Positions 31,916 through 41,077 of a stretch of 64,000 bases of DNA are shown here, piece after piece; position 1 is the first letter of the stretch; each line of letters begins with the position of its first letter. The notes below the pieces were generated by a model. The model was not told where the DNA came from. It did no database searches and worked only from the letters and a program-made list of their open reading frames with translations. Origin of the DNA: Rhabdobacter roseus (GTDB lineage: Bacteria; Bacteroidota; Bacteroidia; Cytophagales; Spirosomataceae); assembly GCF_014202275.1 (NCBI RefSeq), contig NZ_JACHGF010000008.1, positions 230,957 through 294,956 of the forward strand, given 5' to 3'. The position numbers and the translations under genes are program-made.

Positions 31916-32407
31916 CTACCCTTTTTTCTCGCTCGCCACTTTCAACAGCTCGAGCCACCGAAGCATGCCTTTCTCCAGGCTTCGGTTAAAGGAATGCTTA
32001 AAAAGCCTTACCAGTAGTCCTTCCATGCTTTCCTCGACAAGTACCTTCGTTTGTCCATCAACCTCCGTGAGGGTCCAGTTATGGATGGCCTTGGTACCCA
32101 GTGCTTTGCCGGTCCAGCCAAAGTACCTGTGCGGCGTTACGGTGTGCAAGGTAGAATGAATGCGGGTGCCACCGGTTTTCCAATCGAAGGTACTTTCGGG
32201 CCGGAGCGGGCCGTTCAGCCGGGAGTTAGCGATGTCCGTTTGCCAGGAGGCCCATTGGTCGATGCCGGTCAGGACGGCCCATACTTTTTCGGGGCGGGCG
32301 TCGATCAGGATTTCTTTGGTGCAGCGTACGGGTGCCTGCGCATGGATGTTTTTCAGGGGTACTTGTGGCGCTTCGGAGGGGTTCGGACTGGTCGGTTGAG
32401 CTTGCAT
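31916..32407 (-). CDS. SRPBCC-family protein
   Basis: 163 residues from ATG at 32407. The SRPBCC/polyketide-cyclase fold starts at about residue 30 with E-I-L-I-D-A-R-P-E-K-V-W-A-V-L-T-G-I-D-Q-W-A-S-W, the standard first strand and helices. The central strands include F-D-W-K-T-G-G-T-R-I-H-S-T-L. The C-terminal helix covers L-F-K-H-S-F-N-R-S-L-E-K-G. Such proteins bind small hydrophobic ligands; the ligand is unknown. It lies 74 bases downstream of the Crp-like regulator on the same strand. Confidence 0.85.
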   Translation of the reverse strand: MQAQPTSPNPSEAPQVPLKNIHAQAPVRCTKEILIDARPEKVWAVLTGIDQWASWQTDIANSRLNGPLRPESTFDWKTGGTRIHSTLHTVTPHRYFGWTGKALGTKAIHNWTLTEVDGQTKVLVEESMEGLLVRLFKHSFNRSLEKGMLRWLELLKVASEKKG

Positions 32408-32481
32408 GGGCTTGTTGTTTAGTAAGTACCTCACAAAGGTCGGCTTCCCAGCCACGCCTGCTCTTGATGTAAATCAAGAAG

Positions 32482-33051
32482 TTAGTCCAGCACTTTTTTT
32501 CGCAAACGACTCAGCGTTTCGGGCGTCATGCCGAGCAGGGAAGCCAGGTACTGGAGCGGTACCTGGTTGAAAAGCTCCTTGTTGAAGCCGAGCAGGTACC
32601 GGTACCTTTCTTCGGCGTTCATCGAAAGGTGCATCACGATCCGGTCTTCAAGTACCGTAAAGCAGCGGGCGATGAAGAGCTTTTCCAGCTGCGGCCAGCG
32701 CGCTACTTCGCGACCGATTTGCTGGTACTTTGCCTGGTCGATTACAAAAAGCTCACAGTCCGTCAGGGCCTGGAGGTTCCAGCGGGCGGGCTGGTGAAAG
32801 AAAAAGCTGGCCAGGTCTACCAGAAAGTACCCCTGCGTCGAAATCCACTTCGTGATCTCCCGGTCGTCCAATACCACGTACTCCCGCACGATGCCCGACT
32901 GCACAAAAGCCAGGCGGTCGGACCGACGGCCAGTTCTGAGGTAGTAGTCGCCTTTTTTTAGCCGGACCGGTTGAAAGTACCCACTGATTTTTGCCACCTC
33001 CTCCTGCCCGACGCCAAAGTAGGTATGAATGTATTTTTCGAGTTCGGTCAT
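32482..33051 (-). CDS. Crp/Fnr-family transcriptional regulator
   Basis: 189 residues. The N-terminal cyclic-nucleotide-binding-like jelly roll (about 15-125) has V-R-L-K-K-G-D-Y-Y-L-R-T-G and V-Q-S-G-I-V-R-E-Y. The C-terminal helix-turn-helix is short, ending L-Q-Y-L-A-S-L-L-G-M-T-P-E-T-L-S-R-L-R-K-K. The length and absence of a cAMP-binding R-S-A motif are typical of Bacteroidota 'cyclic nucleotide-binding domain' regulators. It may control the downstream SRPBCC gene. It is divergent from the COG0523 GTPase gene. Confidence 0.88.
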   Translation of the reverse strand: MTELEKYIHTYFGVGQEEVAKISGYFQPVRLKKGDYYLRTGRRSDRLAFVQSGIVREYVVLDDREITKWISTQGYFLVDLASFFFHQPARWNLQALTDCELFVIDQAKYQQIGREVARWPQLEKLFIARCFTVLEDRIVMHLSMNAEERYRYLLGFNKELFNQVPLQYLASLLGMTPETLSRLRKKVLD

Positions 33052-33180
33052 AGCTGGGGCCGATTTTGGTAAAAAGGTATATAAAGTTCAGTCTATTTCC
33101 TTGCTACTGGTTGAAAATCAACTAGCGATAGGGTAGGTGCTGGTAGTCAGCGGGTGACTCCTCACGAGCAAAATAGCTAA

Positions 33181-33197
33181 TTGCAATATTGTTGCAA
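33181..33197. promoter_or_regulatory. palindromic operator, distal copy
   Basis: TTGCAATATTGTTGCAA: one mismatch from the perfect palindrome at 33241-33257. The centres of the two sites are 60 bp apart. Two sites this similar in one spacer suggest cooperative binding of a dimeric regulator. Confidence 0.75.
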
Positions 33198-33214
33198 AAT
33201 AGGAAGTAGTCTTC

Positions 33215-33243
33215 TTGGATTTAGGAATACTTTTCTATATTTG
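33215..33243 (+). promoter_or_regulatory. promoter of the COG0523 GTPase gene
   Basis: TTG (33215-33217), 18 bases, TATATTTG (33236-33243), matching the Bacteroidota consensus. Transcription should start near 33250. The -7 box overlaps the left end of the proximal palindrome, so a bound regulator would block RNA polymerase. Confidence 0.75.
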
Positions 33244-33259
33244 CAACATTGTTGCAAAT
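33239..33259. promoter_or_regulatory. palindromic operator, proximal copy (Fur/Zur-family style)
   Basis: A perfect 21-bp palindrome with 10-bp arms (left arm ATTTGCAACA) around a central T. The inner 7-1-7 architecture (TGCAACA-T-TGTTGCA) is typical of Fur-superfamily binding sites. COG0523 GTPases are often Zur targets, so zinc control is the best guess, but the regulator is not in this window. Confidence 0.75.
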
Positions 33260-33310
33260 TAAAAAGACCTTCCGTTCCTACATAATGCCTCTCAAAACTA
33301 CCTCTCTTCT

Positions 33311-34522
33311 ATGAAAAAACTACCCGTTACGGTACTTAGCGGCTTTCTGGGCGCCGGAAAAACCACGCTACTCAACCACGTGCTGCACAACAAACAGGGC
33401 CTGAAAGTGGCTGTGATTGTCAATGACATGAGCGAAGTCAACGTGGATGCTCAGCTCATCAACGGCCAAAATACCCTGTCGCGCACGGAGGAACGACTCG
33501 TCGAGCTGAGTAACGGCTGTATTTGCTGCACCCTGCGCGAAGATTTGATGCTGGAGGTGGAAAAACTGGCCCACGAAAACCGTTTTGACTACCTGCTCAT
33601 CGAATCGACGGGTATTTCTGAGCCCTTGCCAGTAGCCCAGACGTTCTCCTTTGTGGATGAAGAAAAAGGAATTGATCTGTCGCGATTTGCCCGGCTGGAT
33701 ACGATGGTTACGGTGGTGGATGCCTTTAATTTTCCGAAAGATTTTGGCTCCGTAGACAATGTCTACCAGCGCGAGCTGAACGATGACCCCAGCGACAGGC
33801 GCACGATCGTGAACCTGCTGACGGACCAGATTGAGTTTGCCGACGTGTTGATTCTTAACAAAACCGATCTGTTGTCGGCTTACCACGTGGGGGAGCTGAA
33901 AGCGATTCTGCGTAAGCTTAACCCGAAGGCCCAGCTGATCGAGAGCCAGTTTAGCCGGGTCGATCCAGGGCAGATCTTGAACACGCATCGGTTCGATTTT
34001 GAAGAAGCTTCGCAGTCGGCCGGTTGGATTCAAGAACTGCAAAACTACCAGTCGGGCCAGGGCCATACCCCCGAAACGGAGGAGTACGGCATCTCATCGT
34101 TTGTCTTTCGCGATCCGCGGCCGTTTCATCCGGAACGTTTTTGGGAATACTTAAGTGAAAATTTTCCGGCGGGAATCATCCGCAGCAAGGGCTTGTTCTG
34201 GTTGGCTTCCCGTCCCGACGAGGCACTTAATTTCAGCCAGGCTGGGGGTAGTTTGCGGGCCGAGGCGGCGGGGGTCTGGTGGGCCTCCATGCCCCTTGCC
34301 AAACGCAGGCAGCACGGGGCGTTTCTGGAAAACCAAAAACAAATTGAATCCCGCTGGCACCCCCGCTTCGGCGACCGTCAAAATGAATTGGTCATCATTG
34401 GGCAAGACCTAGAGCCCGCACACATTACGGCGGAGCTCAAGGCGTGTCTTTGTACGGAGCAAGAGCTTGGGTACTTGGAAGGAGGGGGGCGCTTTGCCGA
34501 TCCGTTTCCGGTTTGGGAATAA
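33311..34522 (+). CDS. COG0523 (CobW/ZigA-type) GTPase, putative zinc chaperone
   Basis: 403 residues. G-loop G-F-L-G-A-G-K-T (11-18), C-x-C-C metal site C-I-C-C (70-73), switch region E-S-T-G-I-S-E-P (about 98-105) and L-N-K-T-D-L for guanine recognition. The C-terminal CobW_C domain (about 270-390) starts [17 protein letters not shown]0523 proteins hand zinc or other metals to enzymes when supply is short. Two palindromic operators sit in its promoter. The ABC cluster starts 76 bases downstream, so it may be the first gene of a metal-responsive operon. Confidence 0.93.
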   Translation: MKKLPVTVLSGFLGAGKTTLLNHVLHNKQGLKVAVIVNDMSEVNVDAQLINGQNTLSRTEERLVELSNGCICCTLREDLMLEVEKLAHENRFDYLLIESTGISEPLPVAQTFSFVDEEKGIDLSRFARLDTMVTVVDAFNFPKDFGSVDNVYQRELNDDPSDRRTIVNLLTDQIEFADVLILNKTDLLSAYHVGELKAILRKLNPKAQLIESQFSRVDPGQILNTHRFDFEEASQSAGWIQELQNYQSGQGHTPETEEYGISSFVFRDPRPFHPERFWEYLSENFPAGIIRSKGLFWLASRPDEALNFSQAGGSLRAEAAGVWWASMPLAKRRQHGAFLENQKQIESRWHPRFGDRQNELVIIGQDLEPAHITAELKACLCTEQELGYLEGGGRFADPFPVWE

Positions 34523-34598
34523 GAGCCGTAAAGGAGCCAAGGGCAGGAAAGGTACCTTTAAAAAGTACGATTTAGTACCAATGAAATGACGGTTTATC

Positions 34599-36047
34599 AT
34601 GCGATTTGAGAAAGCACGGCTATTGGCCCGCCACCTTTGGCATACGATCTTCAGAAGCCGGACGGTCTTTGGACTGTTCCTGCTGGTCGGGTTTGTGGCC
34701 GTGTACACCGCCTGGGTAGAATGGGCCACGTTCCGGCAGCAGCGGACAATCCAGCGGCACTACCAGCAGGAGGCGCGTCGCGACTGGCTGAACAACCCCG
34801 ACAAGCACCCCCACCGCATGGCCCACTACGGGCACTATGCCTTTCGACCCCGCTCGCCCCTTAGTTTGTTCGATACGGGAATGGACCGGTTTCTGGGTAA
34901 TGCCGTTTACCTCGAAGCACACAAGCAAAACACCGTCAATTTTTCCGAAGCGGGCTTTTCGACCGGGCTGTTGCGGTTTGGCGACATAAGCTTAGCCATG
35001 TTGCTACAGGTACTTCTCCCGCTGCTGATTTTCTTTTTGGGAGCAGGGAGTGTAGCGGCTGATCGCGAAAACGGTACGCTTAAGCTTCTGCTCAGCCAGG
35101 GGATAAGTGGGCTTGATGTGCTGGTGGGCAAAAGCCTGGGTCTGTTTGCGGTGAGCTTGATGCTCTTCGGGCCGTTGCTGCTGCTGGCGGCGGGTCTTTG
35201 GCTGGCTGCTCTGCCTGGCGTACCTACGGGCGACGAAGCCCTTCGCTTTGGATTACTGATACTTTTTTACGGACTGTACCTGGTTCTGTTTTGTGTGGTG
35301 ACGGTCCTGGTATCGGCCAGCAGTCGTACCACTAAAATTGCGCTGGTATCGCTGATCGGTATCTGGCTGATGAGCACCATTGTGCTGCCGCGCGCGTCGC
35401 AGGCGCTAGGTAGCTATGTATATAGGCTTCCTTCGAAGACCCAATTTCAGACCGCCATTCAGGCCGACATTAGCCAGGAAGGCGATAGCCATAATCCCGA
35501 CGATCCGCACTATCGGGCTTTAAAAGATTCTTTGCTGAGAGCCTATGAGGTGGAATCCGTGGAACAGCTGCCTTTCAACTATAGTGGCTACGTAATGGCT
35601 GAAGGCGAGAAAATCAGCGCGGATATTTACAATCGTCACTACAACAACCTGCTAGACCGGTTCGAGCAACAGAATCAATTTGCGCGGGTCGTCTCGTTTC
35701 TGGACCCCTACCTGGCCCTGAAAAACCTGTCGATGGCCCTTTCAGGTACCGACTTCTCAAGGTATGTCGATTTCCAGCAACAGGCCGAAACGTACCGGTA
35801 TGCCTTGGCCCAGAAAATGAACGACTTGCAGATTAGCTACGTCAGTAACAAAAAGCTTGGCCCCACCGAAAAAGCCTACTCCATTGACCGTAAATACTGG
35901 CAGGAAGTACCTGATTTTGTGTACCGACCCTCAGCGGTTTTTCCGGTACTTCGGGGCGAGTGGGTGTCGCTGGCCTCGTTTGGCGGCTGGTTGCTTCTGC
36001 TGGTTTATGGGGTACGTTGGGCCGCTAACCGATTAACCGCCATCTGA
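34599..36047 (+). CDS. ABC-2 type permease (DUF3526), paralogue A1
   Basis: 482 residues. Helix 1 lies near residues 22-43. A long periplasmic loop carries the signature A-H-Y-G-H-Y-A-F-R-P-R-S-P-L. Next come helices including L-L-Q-V-L-L-P-L-L-I-F-F, with R-E-N-G-T-L-K-L-L-L-S-Q-G as coupling segment, then a second long loop and a final helix. It is clearly related to the product of 38153-39583: the same H-Y-G-x-x-A-F-R-P and L-L-S-Q-G motifs occur in equivalent places. It would form a membrane channel with one of the other permeases and the ATPase at 37439. Substrate unknown. Confidence 0.85.
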   Translation: MRFEKARLLARHLWHTIFRSRTVFGLFLLVGFVAVYTAWVEWATFRQQRTIQRHYQQEARRDWLNNPDKHPHRMAHYGHYAFRPRSPLSLFDTGMDRFLGNAVYLEAHKQNTVNFSEAGFSTGLLRFGDISLAMLLQVLLPLLIFFLGAGSVAADRENGTLKLLLSQGISGLDVLVGKSLGLFAVSLMLFGPLLLLAAGLWLAALPGVPTGDEALRFGLLILFYGLYLVLFCVVTVLVSASSRTTKIALVSLIGIWLMSTIVLPRASQALGSYVYRLPSKTQFQTAIQADISQEGDSHNPDDPHYRALKDSLLRAYEVESVEQLPFNYSGYVMAEGEKISADIYNRHYNNLLDRFEQQNQFARVVSFLDPYLALKNLSMALSGTDFSRYVDFQQQAETYRYALAQKMNDLQISYVSNKKLGPTEKAYSIDRKYWQEVPDFVYRPSAVFPVLRGEWVSLASFGGWLLLLVYGVRWAANRLTAI

Positions 36048-36048
36048 T

Positions 36049-37401
36049 ATGTGGACGCTCCTATTTCAACGTTTTATTCGATCGACGGGTGTAAAAATCG
36101 GGCTGGGATTTCTGCTGGCGGCGGGGCTGGTAAGCCTGCTGGTGGGGCGGCAGTTTCTGGACCGGCAACGGCAAAATAACCAGGAAGTGGTCGAGGCACA
36201 GCAGGTTGACCTCCAGCGGCATGTGCAGTTTCATCCCAAAGAAATAGGACTGCTGCTGTACTATGCACAGTTTGCTTTGGTCAACGAAACGCCGGCCCTG
36301 GCAGGACTAAGCATTGGGCAACGCGACGTAAATCCGGCCGTTCAACGCGTTACGATCCGCGGCCTGGAAGCCCAGAAATACGACGCTGACCTGCATAATC
36401 CCACCAATTTGCTTTTAGGAAACATTGACTTCAGCTTTGTGCTCATCTACCTGTTTCCACTGGTGATGATTGCCTTCACCTACGGTGCGGTGTCGGAGGA
36501 GCGCGAAAACGGTACCTGGCGCATCGTGGCCGTGCAGAGCCGAAACCTGCTGGGGTATATTGCCCAACTGTTTGTGGTGAGGGCAGGGGTCGTATTGGGC
36601 TTATTGCTGCTGCTGCTAGGGCTGGCGGTCGGTGTGCTGGCTATTCCGCTCGACGTCCCCTTTTTCCTTTTTGTGGGTACATCGGTACTTTACGTACTGG
36701 TTTGGTTTGGGATTTGCTTCTGGGTGGCCTCGCTGCACCTGGCGTCCAGTACCAACGCCGTGCTGCTGGTTACGGCCTGGCTGGTGCTGCTGCTCATTAT
36801 TCCGGCGGGTCTGAACCAGTACGTGCTGAGCCAATATCCCATTCCGGAGGCTCTGGCCACTACGGTGAAGCAGCGCAAGGGCTACCATGAGAAATGGGAC
36901 ATGCCTCAGCAACCAACGGTGGAAAGGTTTTATGCGAGGTACCCTCAATTCAAGCATTTTCCCATTCCAAACACAACCTTCAGCTGGCTGTGGTACTACG
37001 CCATGCAGCAAATGGGAGACGAAGAGTCGGCCCATGAGTCGGGCGAATTAGGACAGAAACTACAACAGCGCGAGTCGATTAGCCACCGGCTTGGATGGGT
37101 AGTGCCGTCTGTACACACCCAGTTGCAACTCAACGACCTGGCCCGGTCAGGTCTGGGCAATCAGCTTCGGTTTTTGGACGAAACTACGCGCTTCCACGAG
37201 CGGCTGAGGCTTTATTTCTACCCCAAGATTTTTAGCAATCACCCCGTCAGCGATGAATGCTGGGAGCGCCATACGGTGGAAACCTATACGGAAAGGCCTC
37301 CCTTGCGGGTGGGCCACGTGCTATTGCCTCCTTTGCTGTTTGTGTTTTTGTTCGGCGGGCTGGGCTGGCTGAACTTCCGACGCAACCTGTATCGACTATA
37401 A
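36049..37401 (+). CDS. ABC-2 type permease (DUF3526), paralogue B1
   Basis: 450 residues, starting one base after the previous stop. Helix 1 is near 16-33; a soluble loop is followed by helices with F-S-F-V-L-I-Y-L-F-P-L-V-M-I-A-F and coupling segment E-R-E-N-G-T-W-R. The second long loop has the DUF3526 pattern (R-L-G-W-V-V-P-S-V-H-T-Q-L-Q-L-N-D-L-A). It matches the product of 39587-40993 in layout. The close spacing shows translational coupling with paralogue A1. Confidence 0.83.
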   Translation: MWTLLFQRFIRSTGVKIGLGFLLAAGLVSLLVGRQFLDRQRQNNQEVVEAQQVDLQRHVQFHPKEIGLLLYYAQFALVNETPALAGLSIGQRDVNPAVQRVTIRGLEAQKYDADLHNPTNLLLGNIDFSFVLIYLFPLVMIAFTYGAVSEERENGTWRIVAVQSRNLLGYIAQLFVVRAGVVLGLLLLLLGLAVGVLAIPLDVPFFLFVGTSVLYVLVWFGICFWVASLHLASSTNAVLLVTAWLVLLLIIPAGLNQYVLSQYPIPEALATTVKQRKGYHEKWDMPQQPTVERFYARYPQFKHFPIPNTTFSWLWYYAMQQMGDEESAHESGELGQKLQQRESISHRLGWVVPSVHTQLQLNDLARSGLGNQLRFLDETTRFHERLRLYFYPKIFSNHPVSDECWERHTVETYTERPPLRVGHVLLPPLLFVFLFGGLGWLNFRRNLYRL

Positions 37402-37438
37402 CGATCGCCTTTTTTAACACTTTTCAAACCAACTACCC

Positions 37439-38140
37439 ATGCTGCAAGCTGTTGACTTAACCAAGCAATACCTGCCCGGCCACCCGCCTTCGCTCTCGGA
37501 TTTGAATCTAACGGTACACCCAGGCGAGATCTTTTGTCTGCTGGGTCAAAACGGAGCGGGCAAAACGACGACGATCAATTTGTTTTTGGGCTTCATTAAA
37601 CCTACCTCGGGGCGGGCCATGATCCACGGCCTGGACGTAGCGGAGCACCCGCTGGAAACCAAAAAGTTTCTTGCGTATCTGCCCGAGACGGTCATGCTCT
37701 ACCCCAACCTGACCGGGCTCGAGAACCTCGATTTCTTCGCGTCGCTGGCGGGCTTTCGCCACCCACCCGATGAGCTGCACGCCTTACTTACGCAGGCCGG
37801 TTTACAAACCGACGCGCATGCCAAACGGCTAGGTACCTACTCGAAAGGGATGCGCCAGAAGGTAGGCATCGCCATTGCGCTGGCTAAGCAGGCGAAGGTA
37901 TTGCTGCTGGATGAACCCACCAGTGGCCTCGACCCTAAAGCCGCCAACGAATTTTCGGATCTGCTGCTGGAGTTGAGTAAAGCAGGTACGGCCATTCTGA
38001 TGGCGACGCATGACATTTTTCGGGCCAAGGAGGTAGGTACCCACATTGGTATCATGCGCGAAGGGCGGCTGGTCGAAACCATGCCTACCCACGAGCTGAC
38101 CGCCAACGAGTTAGAAGCGATTTATCTACAAACGGTCTGA
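37439..38140 (+). CDS. ABC transporter ATP-binding protein
   Basis: 233 residues. Walker A G-Q-N-G-A-G-K-T-T (about 36-44), Q-loop region, signature Y-S-K-G-M-R-Q-K (about 136-143), Walker B K-V-L-L-L-D-E-P-T (about 156-164) and switch His in A-T-H-D. The signature begins Y-S-K-G where most have L-S-G-G, as is common in ABC-2 exporters. It is the only ATPase in the cluster, placed between two permease pairs, so it probably drives both. Confidence 0.93.
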   Translation: MLQAVDLTKQYLPGHPPSLSDLNLTVHPGEIFCLLGQNGAGKTTTINLFLGFIKPTSGRAMIHGLDVAEHPLETKKFLAYLPETVMLYPNLTGLENLDFFASLAGFRHPPDELHALLTQAGLQTDAHAKRLGTYSKGMRQKVGIAIALAKQAKVLLLDEPTSGLDPKAANEFSDLLLELSKAGTAILMATHDIFRAKEVGTHIGIMREGRLVETMPTHELTANELEAIYLQTV

Positions 38141-38152
38141 TTCCCATTCGCT

Positions 38153-39583
38153 ATGATCTACCAGCTCATTGCTCGGAAAGAGTTTACAGCTACCCTGCGC
38201 GACCGGCGGTTTGTGGTAGCGGGCCTACTAGTGCTGCTGCTTCTGCTGGTGGCCACCTGGACGGGCTTCCGGAACTACCAACTGCTGGCCGAAAAACGGG
38301 CGCAGGCAAATCAATCGGCGCGGGCGGCCTGGCTGGGCCAACCGGAGAAAAATCCGCATTCGGCGGCCCATTACGGTACCTTTGCTTTTCGGCCCAAATC
38401 GGACCTGAGTTTTCTGGATTTCGGACTGGATACGTTCACGGGTTCAAGCGTTTATCTGGAGGGGCACCGGCAGAACGACGCAAAATTCAGCGCCGCTGAA
38501 GATGCTACTCTCCTGATTCGGTTTGGAGAAATGACCGTGACCTTTGTGCTGCAACTGCTCATTCCGCTGCTGATTATTTTTCTCTGCTTTGCGGCCTTCA
38601 CGCAAGAGCGGGAAGAAAAAACCCTCAACATGCTGCTTAGTCAGGGAGCGCAGGTACCTGCTGTGTTTTGGGGAAAAGTGACCGGATACGCGCTGGTCAT
38701 TGGGTTGGTGGTGGTGCCTGCGCTCGTGATGGCCGCCACGCTGCTGTTCGCCCAAACGGGTTTTCAGGCCACCCCCGACACGCTGCTCCGGCTGCTCTTG
38801 CTCGCCGTTCTCTACGCGCTGTACTTTGGACTCTTTATAGTAGGTAGCGTGTTCGTATCGGCCCGGAGCCGCAGTTCGCGGGCAAGCTTGCTGACGTTAT
38901 TAAGTACCTGGATTCTGGCGTGTATTGTTCTGCCCAAGGCAGCGGCCAATCTGGGCGAGAGTTTGTATAAAGTACCGTCCCGGTATGCCTTTCAGAAACA
39001 GCTCGAAGAAGATATGGAGAAAGGAATCGACGGCCATGATCCGGCGAGTGCCCGTGCCAAAGAACTGGAAAAGAAGGTACTGGCGCAATACGGCGTGGAT
39101 TCTGTCTCGCAACTACCCATCAATTTTGACGGCATGGTGATGCAGCAAGGGGAGGAGTATAGCAGTAAGGTGTACCAAAAGCACTTCGGGGAGCTGCAGA
39201 AGCAGTTTCAGCAGCAAAATAGCTTAGCGGCTATGACCAGCTTTATAAACCCGTACCTAGCGGTGAGAGACCTCTCGATGGGCTTGTCGGGCTCAGATTA
39301 TGAGCACTTTCTGGATTTTAAGGACAAAGCCGAGGCGTATCGGTTTGCCATGGTAAAACAGCTCAATGAGGAGATGATGATCTCGTCGAAGACCGGCGAT
39401 TGGGAGAAAACCGTAAGCCGCGATTTTTGGGCCAAGACTCCTGACTTTGCTTATCAACTGCCGTCGGTAGGCTGGGTTTTGAGCAAAAAATGGCTATCCC
39501 TCGCGGCCTTTTGGCTGTTTAGCGGGATGTTAATCATCAGCATTACACTTGGTTTAAAGCGCTTTGTCCCCATTAACTCCTAG
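38153..39583 (+). CDS. ABC-2 type permease (DUF3526), paralogue A2
   Basis: 476 residues, 12 bases after the ATPase gene. Same layout as A1: helix near 21-38, loop with A-H-Y-G-T-F-A-F-R-P-K-S, helices with V-L-Q-L-L-I-P-L-L-I-I-F, coupling segment E-R-E-E-K-T-L-N-M-L-L-S-Q-G. The second loop holds F-I-N-P-Y-L-A-V-R-D-L-S-M-G-L-S-G, close to F-L-D-P-Y-L-A-L-K-N-L-S-M-A-L-S-G of A1. Duplication of A1 is therefore clear from sequence. Confidence 0.85.
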   Translation: MIYQLIARKEFTATLRDRRFVVAGLLVLLLLLVATWTGFRNYQLLAEKRAQANQSARAAWLGQPEKNPHSAAHYGTFAFRPKSDLSFLDFGLDTFTGSSVYLEGHRQNDAKFSAAEDATLLIRFGEMTVTFVLQLLIPLLIIFLCFAAFTQEREEKTLNMLLSQGAQVPAVFWGKVTGYALVIGLVVVPALVMAATLLFAQTGFQATPDTLLRLLLLAVLYALYFGLFIVGSVFVSARSRSSRASLLTLLSTWILACIVLPKAAANLGESLYKVPSRYAFQKQLEEDMEKGIDGHDPASARAKELEKKVLAQYGVDSVSQLPINFDGMVMQQGEEYSSKVYQKHFGELQKQFQQQNSLAAMTSFINPYLAVRDLSMGLSGSDYEHFLDFKDKAEAYRFAMVKQLNEEMMISSKTGDWEKTVSRDFWAKTPDFAYQLPSVGWVLSKKWLSLAAFWLFSGMLIISITLGLKRFVPINS

Positions 39584-39586
39584 GCT

Positions 39587-40993
39587 ATGCACTCCTTTTT
39601 ACTAATCCTGAAAAACGAATGGCGTATCCTAAAACGGGGCCGGGCCTTGAAAATACTGACCTTACTTGCCCTCGCATCGGGTATTTACGCACTGGTGTAC
39701 GGCACAACGCTGGTCCGTCGCCAACAGGAAACCCTGGCCACCCTGCGGCAAGACGAGCACGAGCGGCTCGACTCCCTGGCCGCCTGGGCCGGGCTGGATA
39801 CGACTACCGTTGATCATAAAAAAAAGTGGGCTATAGCCACCAATGCCTACTACGTCAATGTACCCAGAGGCTATCGCTACGCCCTGCATGATCCTTCGGC
39901 GCTTACGCCACTTTCGCTGGGTATGCGCGATTTGTTCCCCTACTACCAGGATGTAGAGGGACGGGCCATCTTCCGGCAGCTGTTTCAGCAGGAAATCAGT
40001 AATCCGCAGAAAATGTTAGTGGGTCATTTCGACTGGGCTTTTGTGGTGGTCTTCCTGCTGCCGCTGTTTATGATTGTCTTGTCTTACAATATGTTGTCGT
40101 CCGAGAAAGAGCTAGGTACCTTTGCCCTGCTTCGGTCACAACCCGTTACGCTACGGCAGGTGGTCCTGGCCAAGCTCTTGCTTCGGCTTGCGCTTGTGTT
40201 TGTATTTTTGGTGGGAATTACGGGGCTGGCGGCTTTCACAATGGAGCTTGGAGGGGCTCGGAATATTGGTATGCTGCTGAAGTACCTGGCGATAGCGGTA
40301 GGGTACAGCCTATTTTGGGGAGCGGTGGTTTTTGCCGTTGTATCGTTCCAGAAGACATCGGCCTTCAACGCACTCACGCTACTGGGGTGCTGGCTGGTGG
40401 TGGTCCTGGTTTTGCCGGCACTGCTGCAGCAATGGCTTTCCGTTAGCCAACCGATGGACCGAAGCCGGTTAGAGAACTTGGTGCGCGACGAATACAGCCA
40501 GCGACAAGCGGATTCAGTAGTGCTAAAACCCTACTACGCACGCCACCCCGAGCTGTACTTCCCGGCGGATACGGCCCCTCGGGAGCTGGACCTGCGGGCT
40601 TACTATGCCCGCAATGAGCAGCTGGATCTGACGCTCGCTCCCCTGGTCGAGGCCTACGAGCAAGCCATGACGGCCCGCGAAGCCACGGTGTCGCGGATGG
40701 TTTGGCTACTTCCCGCCGTAAACGCCCTGGATTTATTCAACGGCCTGGCGGGTACGTCCGCGGCAAACCATCGCGATTACCTGCGGCAGGTTCGGGATTT
40801 CCACGGTCGTTGGAATAGCTTCTTTCTGCCCAAAGTGTTCAAAAACGAATTGCTAAGGCCAGCGGATTACGAGCAGTTCCCAGCCTGGTCATTTCAGTCG
40901 TTAGCTCCTGCTTTTTCCATTAGCCAAGGCTTACTGAAACTGTTATTGGTGTCGGGACTGGTATTTGCGATGGGCTGGTTGCGGCTGAAGTGA
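39587..40993 (+). CDS. ABC-2 type permease (DUF3526), paralogue B2
   Basis: 468 residues, three bases after A2. Helix 1 near 22-40, long periplasmic loop, then D-W-A-F-V-V-V-F-L-L-P-L-F-M-I-V-L-S-Y, coupling segment E-K-E-L-G-T-F-A-L-L-R-S-Q. The second loop is of DUF3526 type (M-V-W-L-L-P-A-V-N-A-L-D-L-F-N-G-L-A-G-T). It is the counterpart of B1, with lower identity than A1/A2. Confidence 0.83.
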   Translation: MHSFLLILKNEWRILKRGRALKILTLLALASGIYALVYGTTLVRRQQETLATLRQDEHERLDSLAAWAGLDTTTVDHKKKWAIATNAYYVNVPRGYRYALHDPSALTPLSLGMRDLFPYYQDVEGRAIFRQLFQQEISNPQKMLVGHFDWAFVVVFLLPLFMIVLSYNMLSSEKELGTFALLRSQPVTLRQVVLAKLLLRLALVFVFLVGITGLAAFTMELGGARNIGMLLKYLAIAVGYSLFWGAVVFAVVSFQKTSAFNALTLLGCWLVVVLVLPALLQQWLSVSQPMDRSRLENLVRDEYSQRQADSVVLKPYYARHPELYFPADTAPRELDLRAYYARNEQLDLTLAPLVEAYEQAMTAREATVSRMVWLLPAVNALDLFNGLAGTSAANHRDYLRQVRDFHGRWNSFFLPKVFKNELLRPADYEQFPAWSFQSLAPAFSISQGLLKLLLVSGLVFAMGWLRLK

Positions 40994-41077
40994 ATTTTTT
41001 ACGTACCCCTTCCATTATCTGCTTTGGCAGCTTAAGGCTTACTCTGAAAGGCTATGAGGAAATGAGCCACCTTTATT

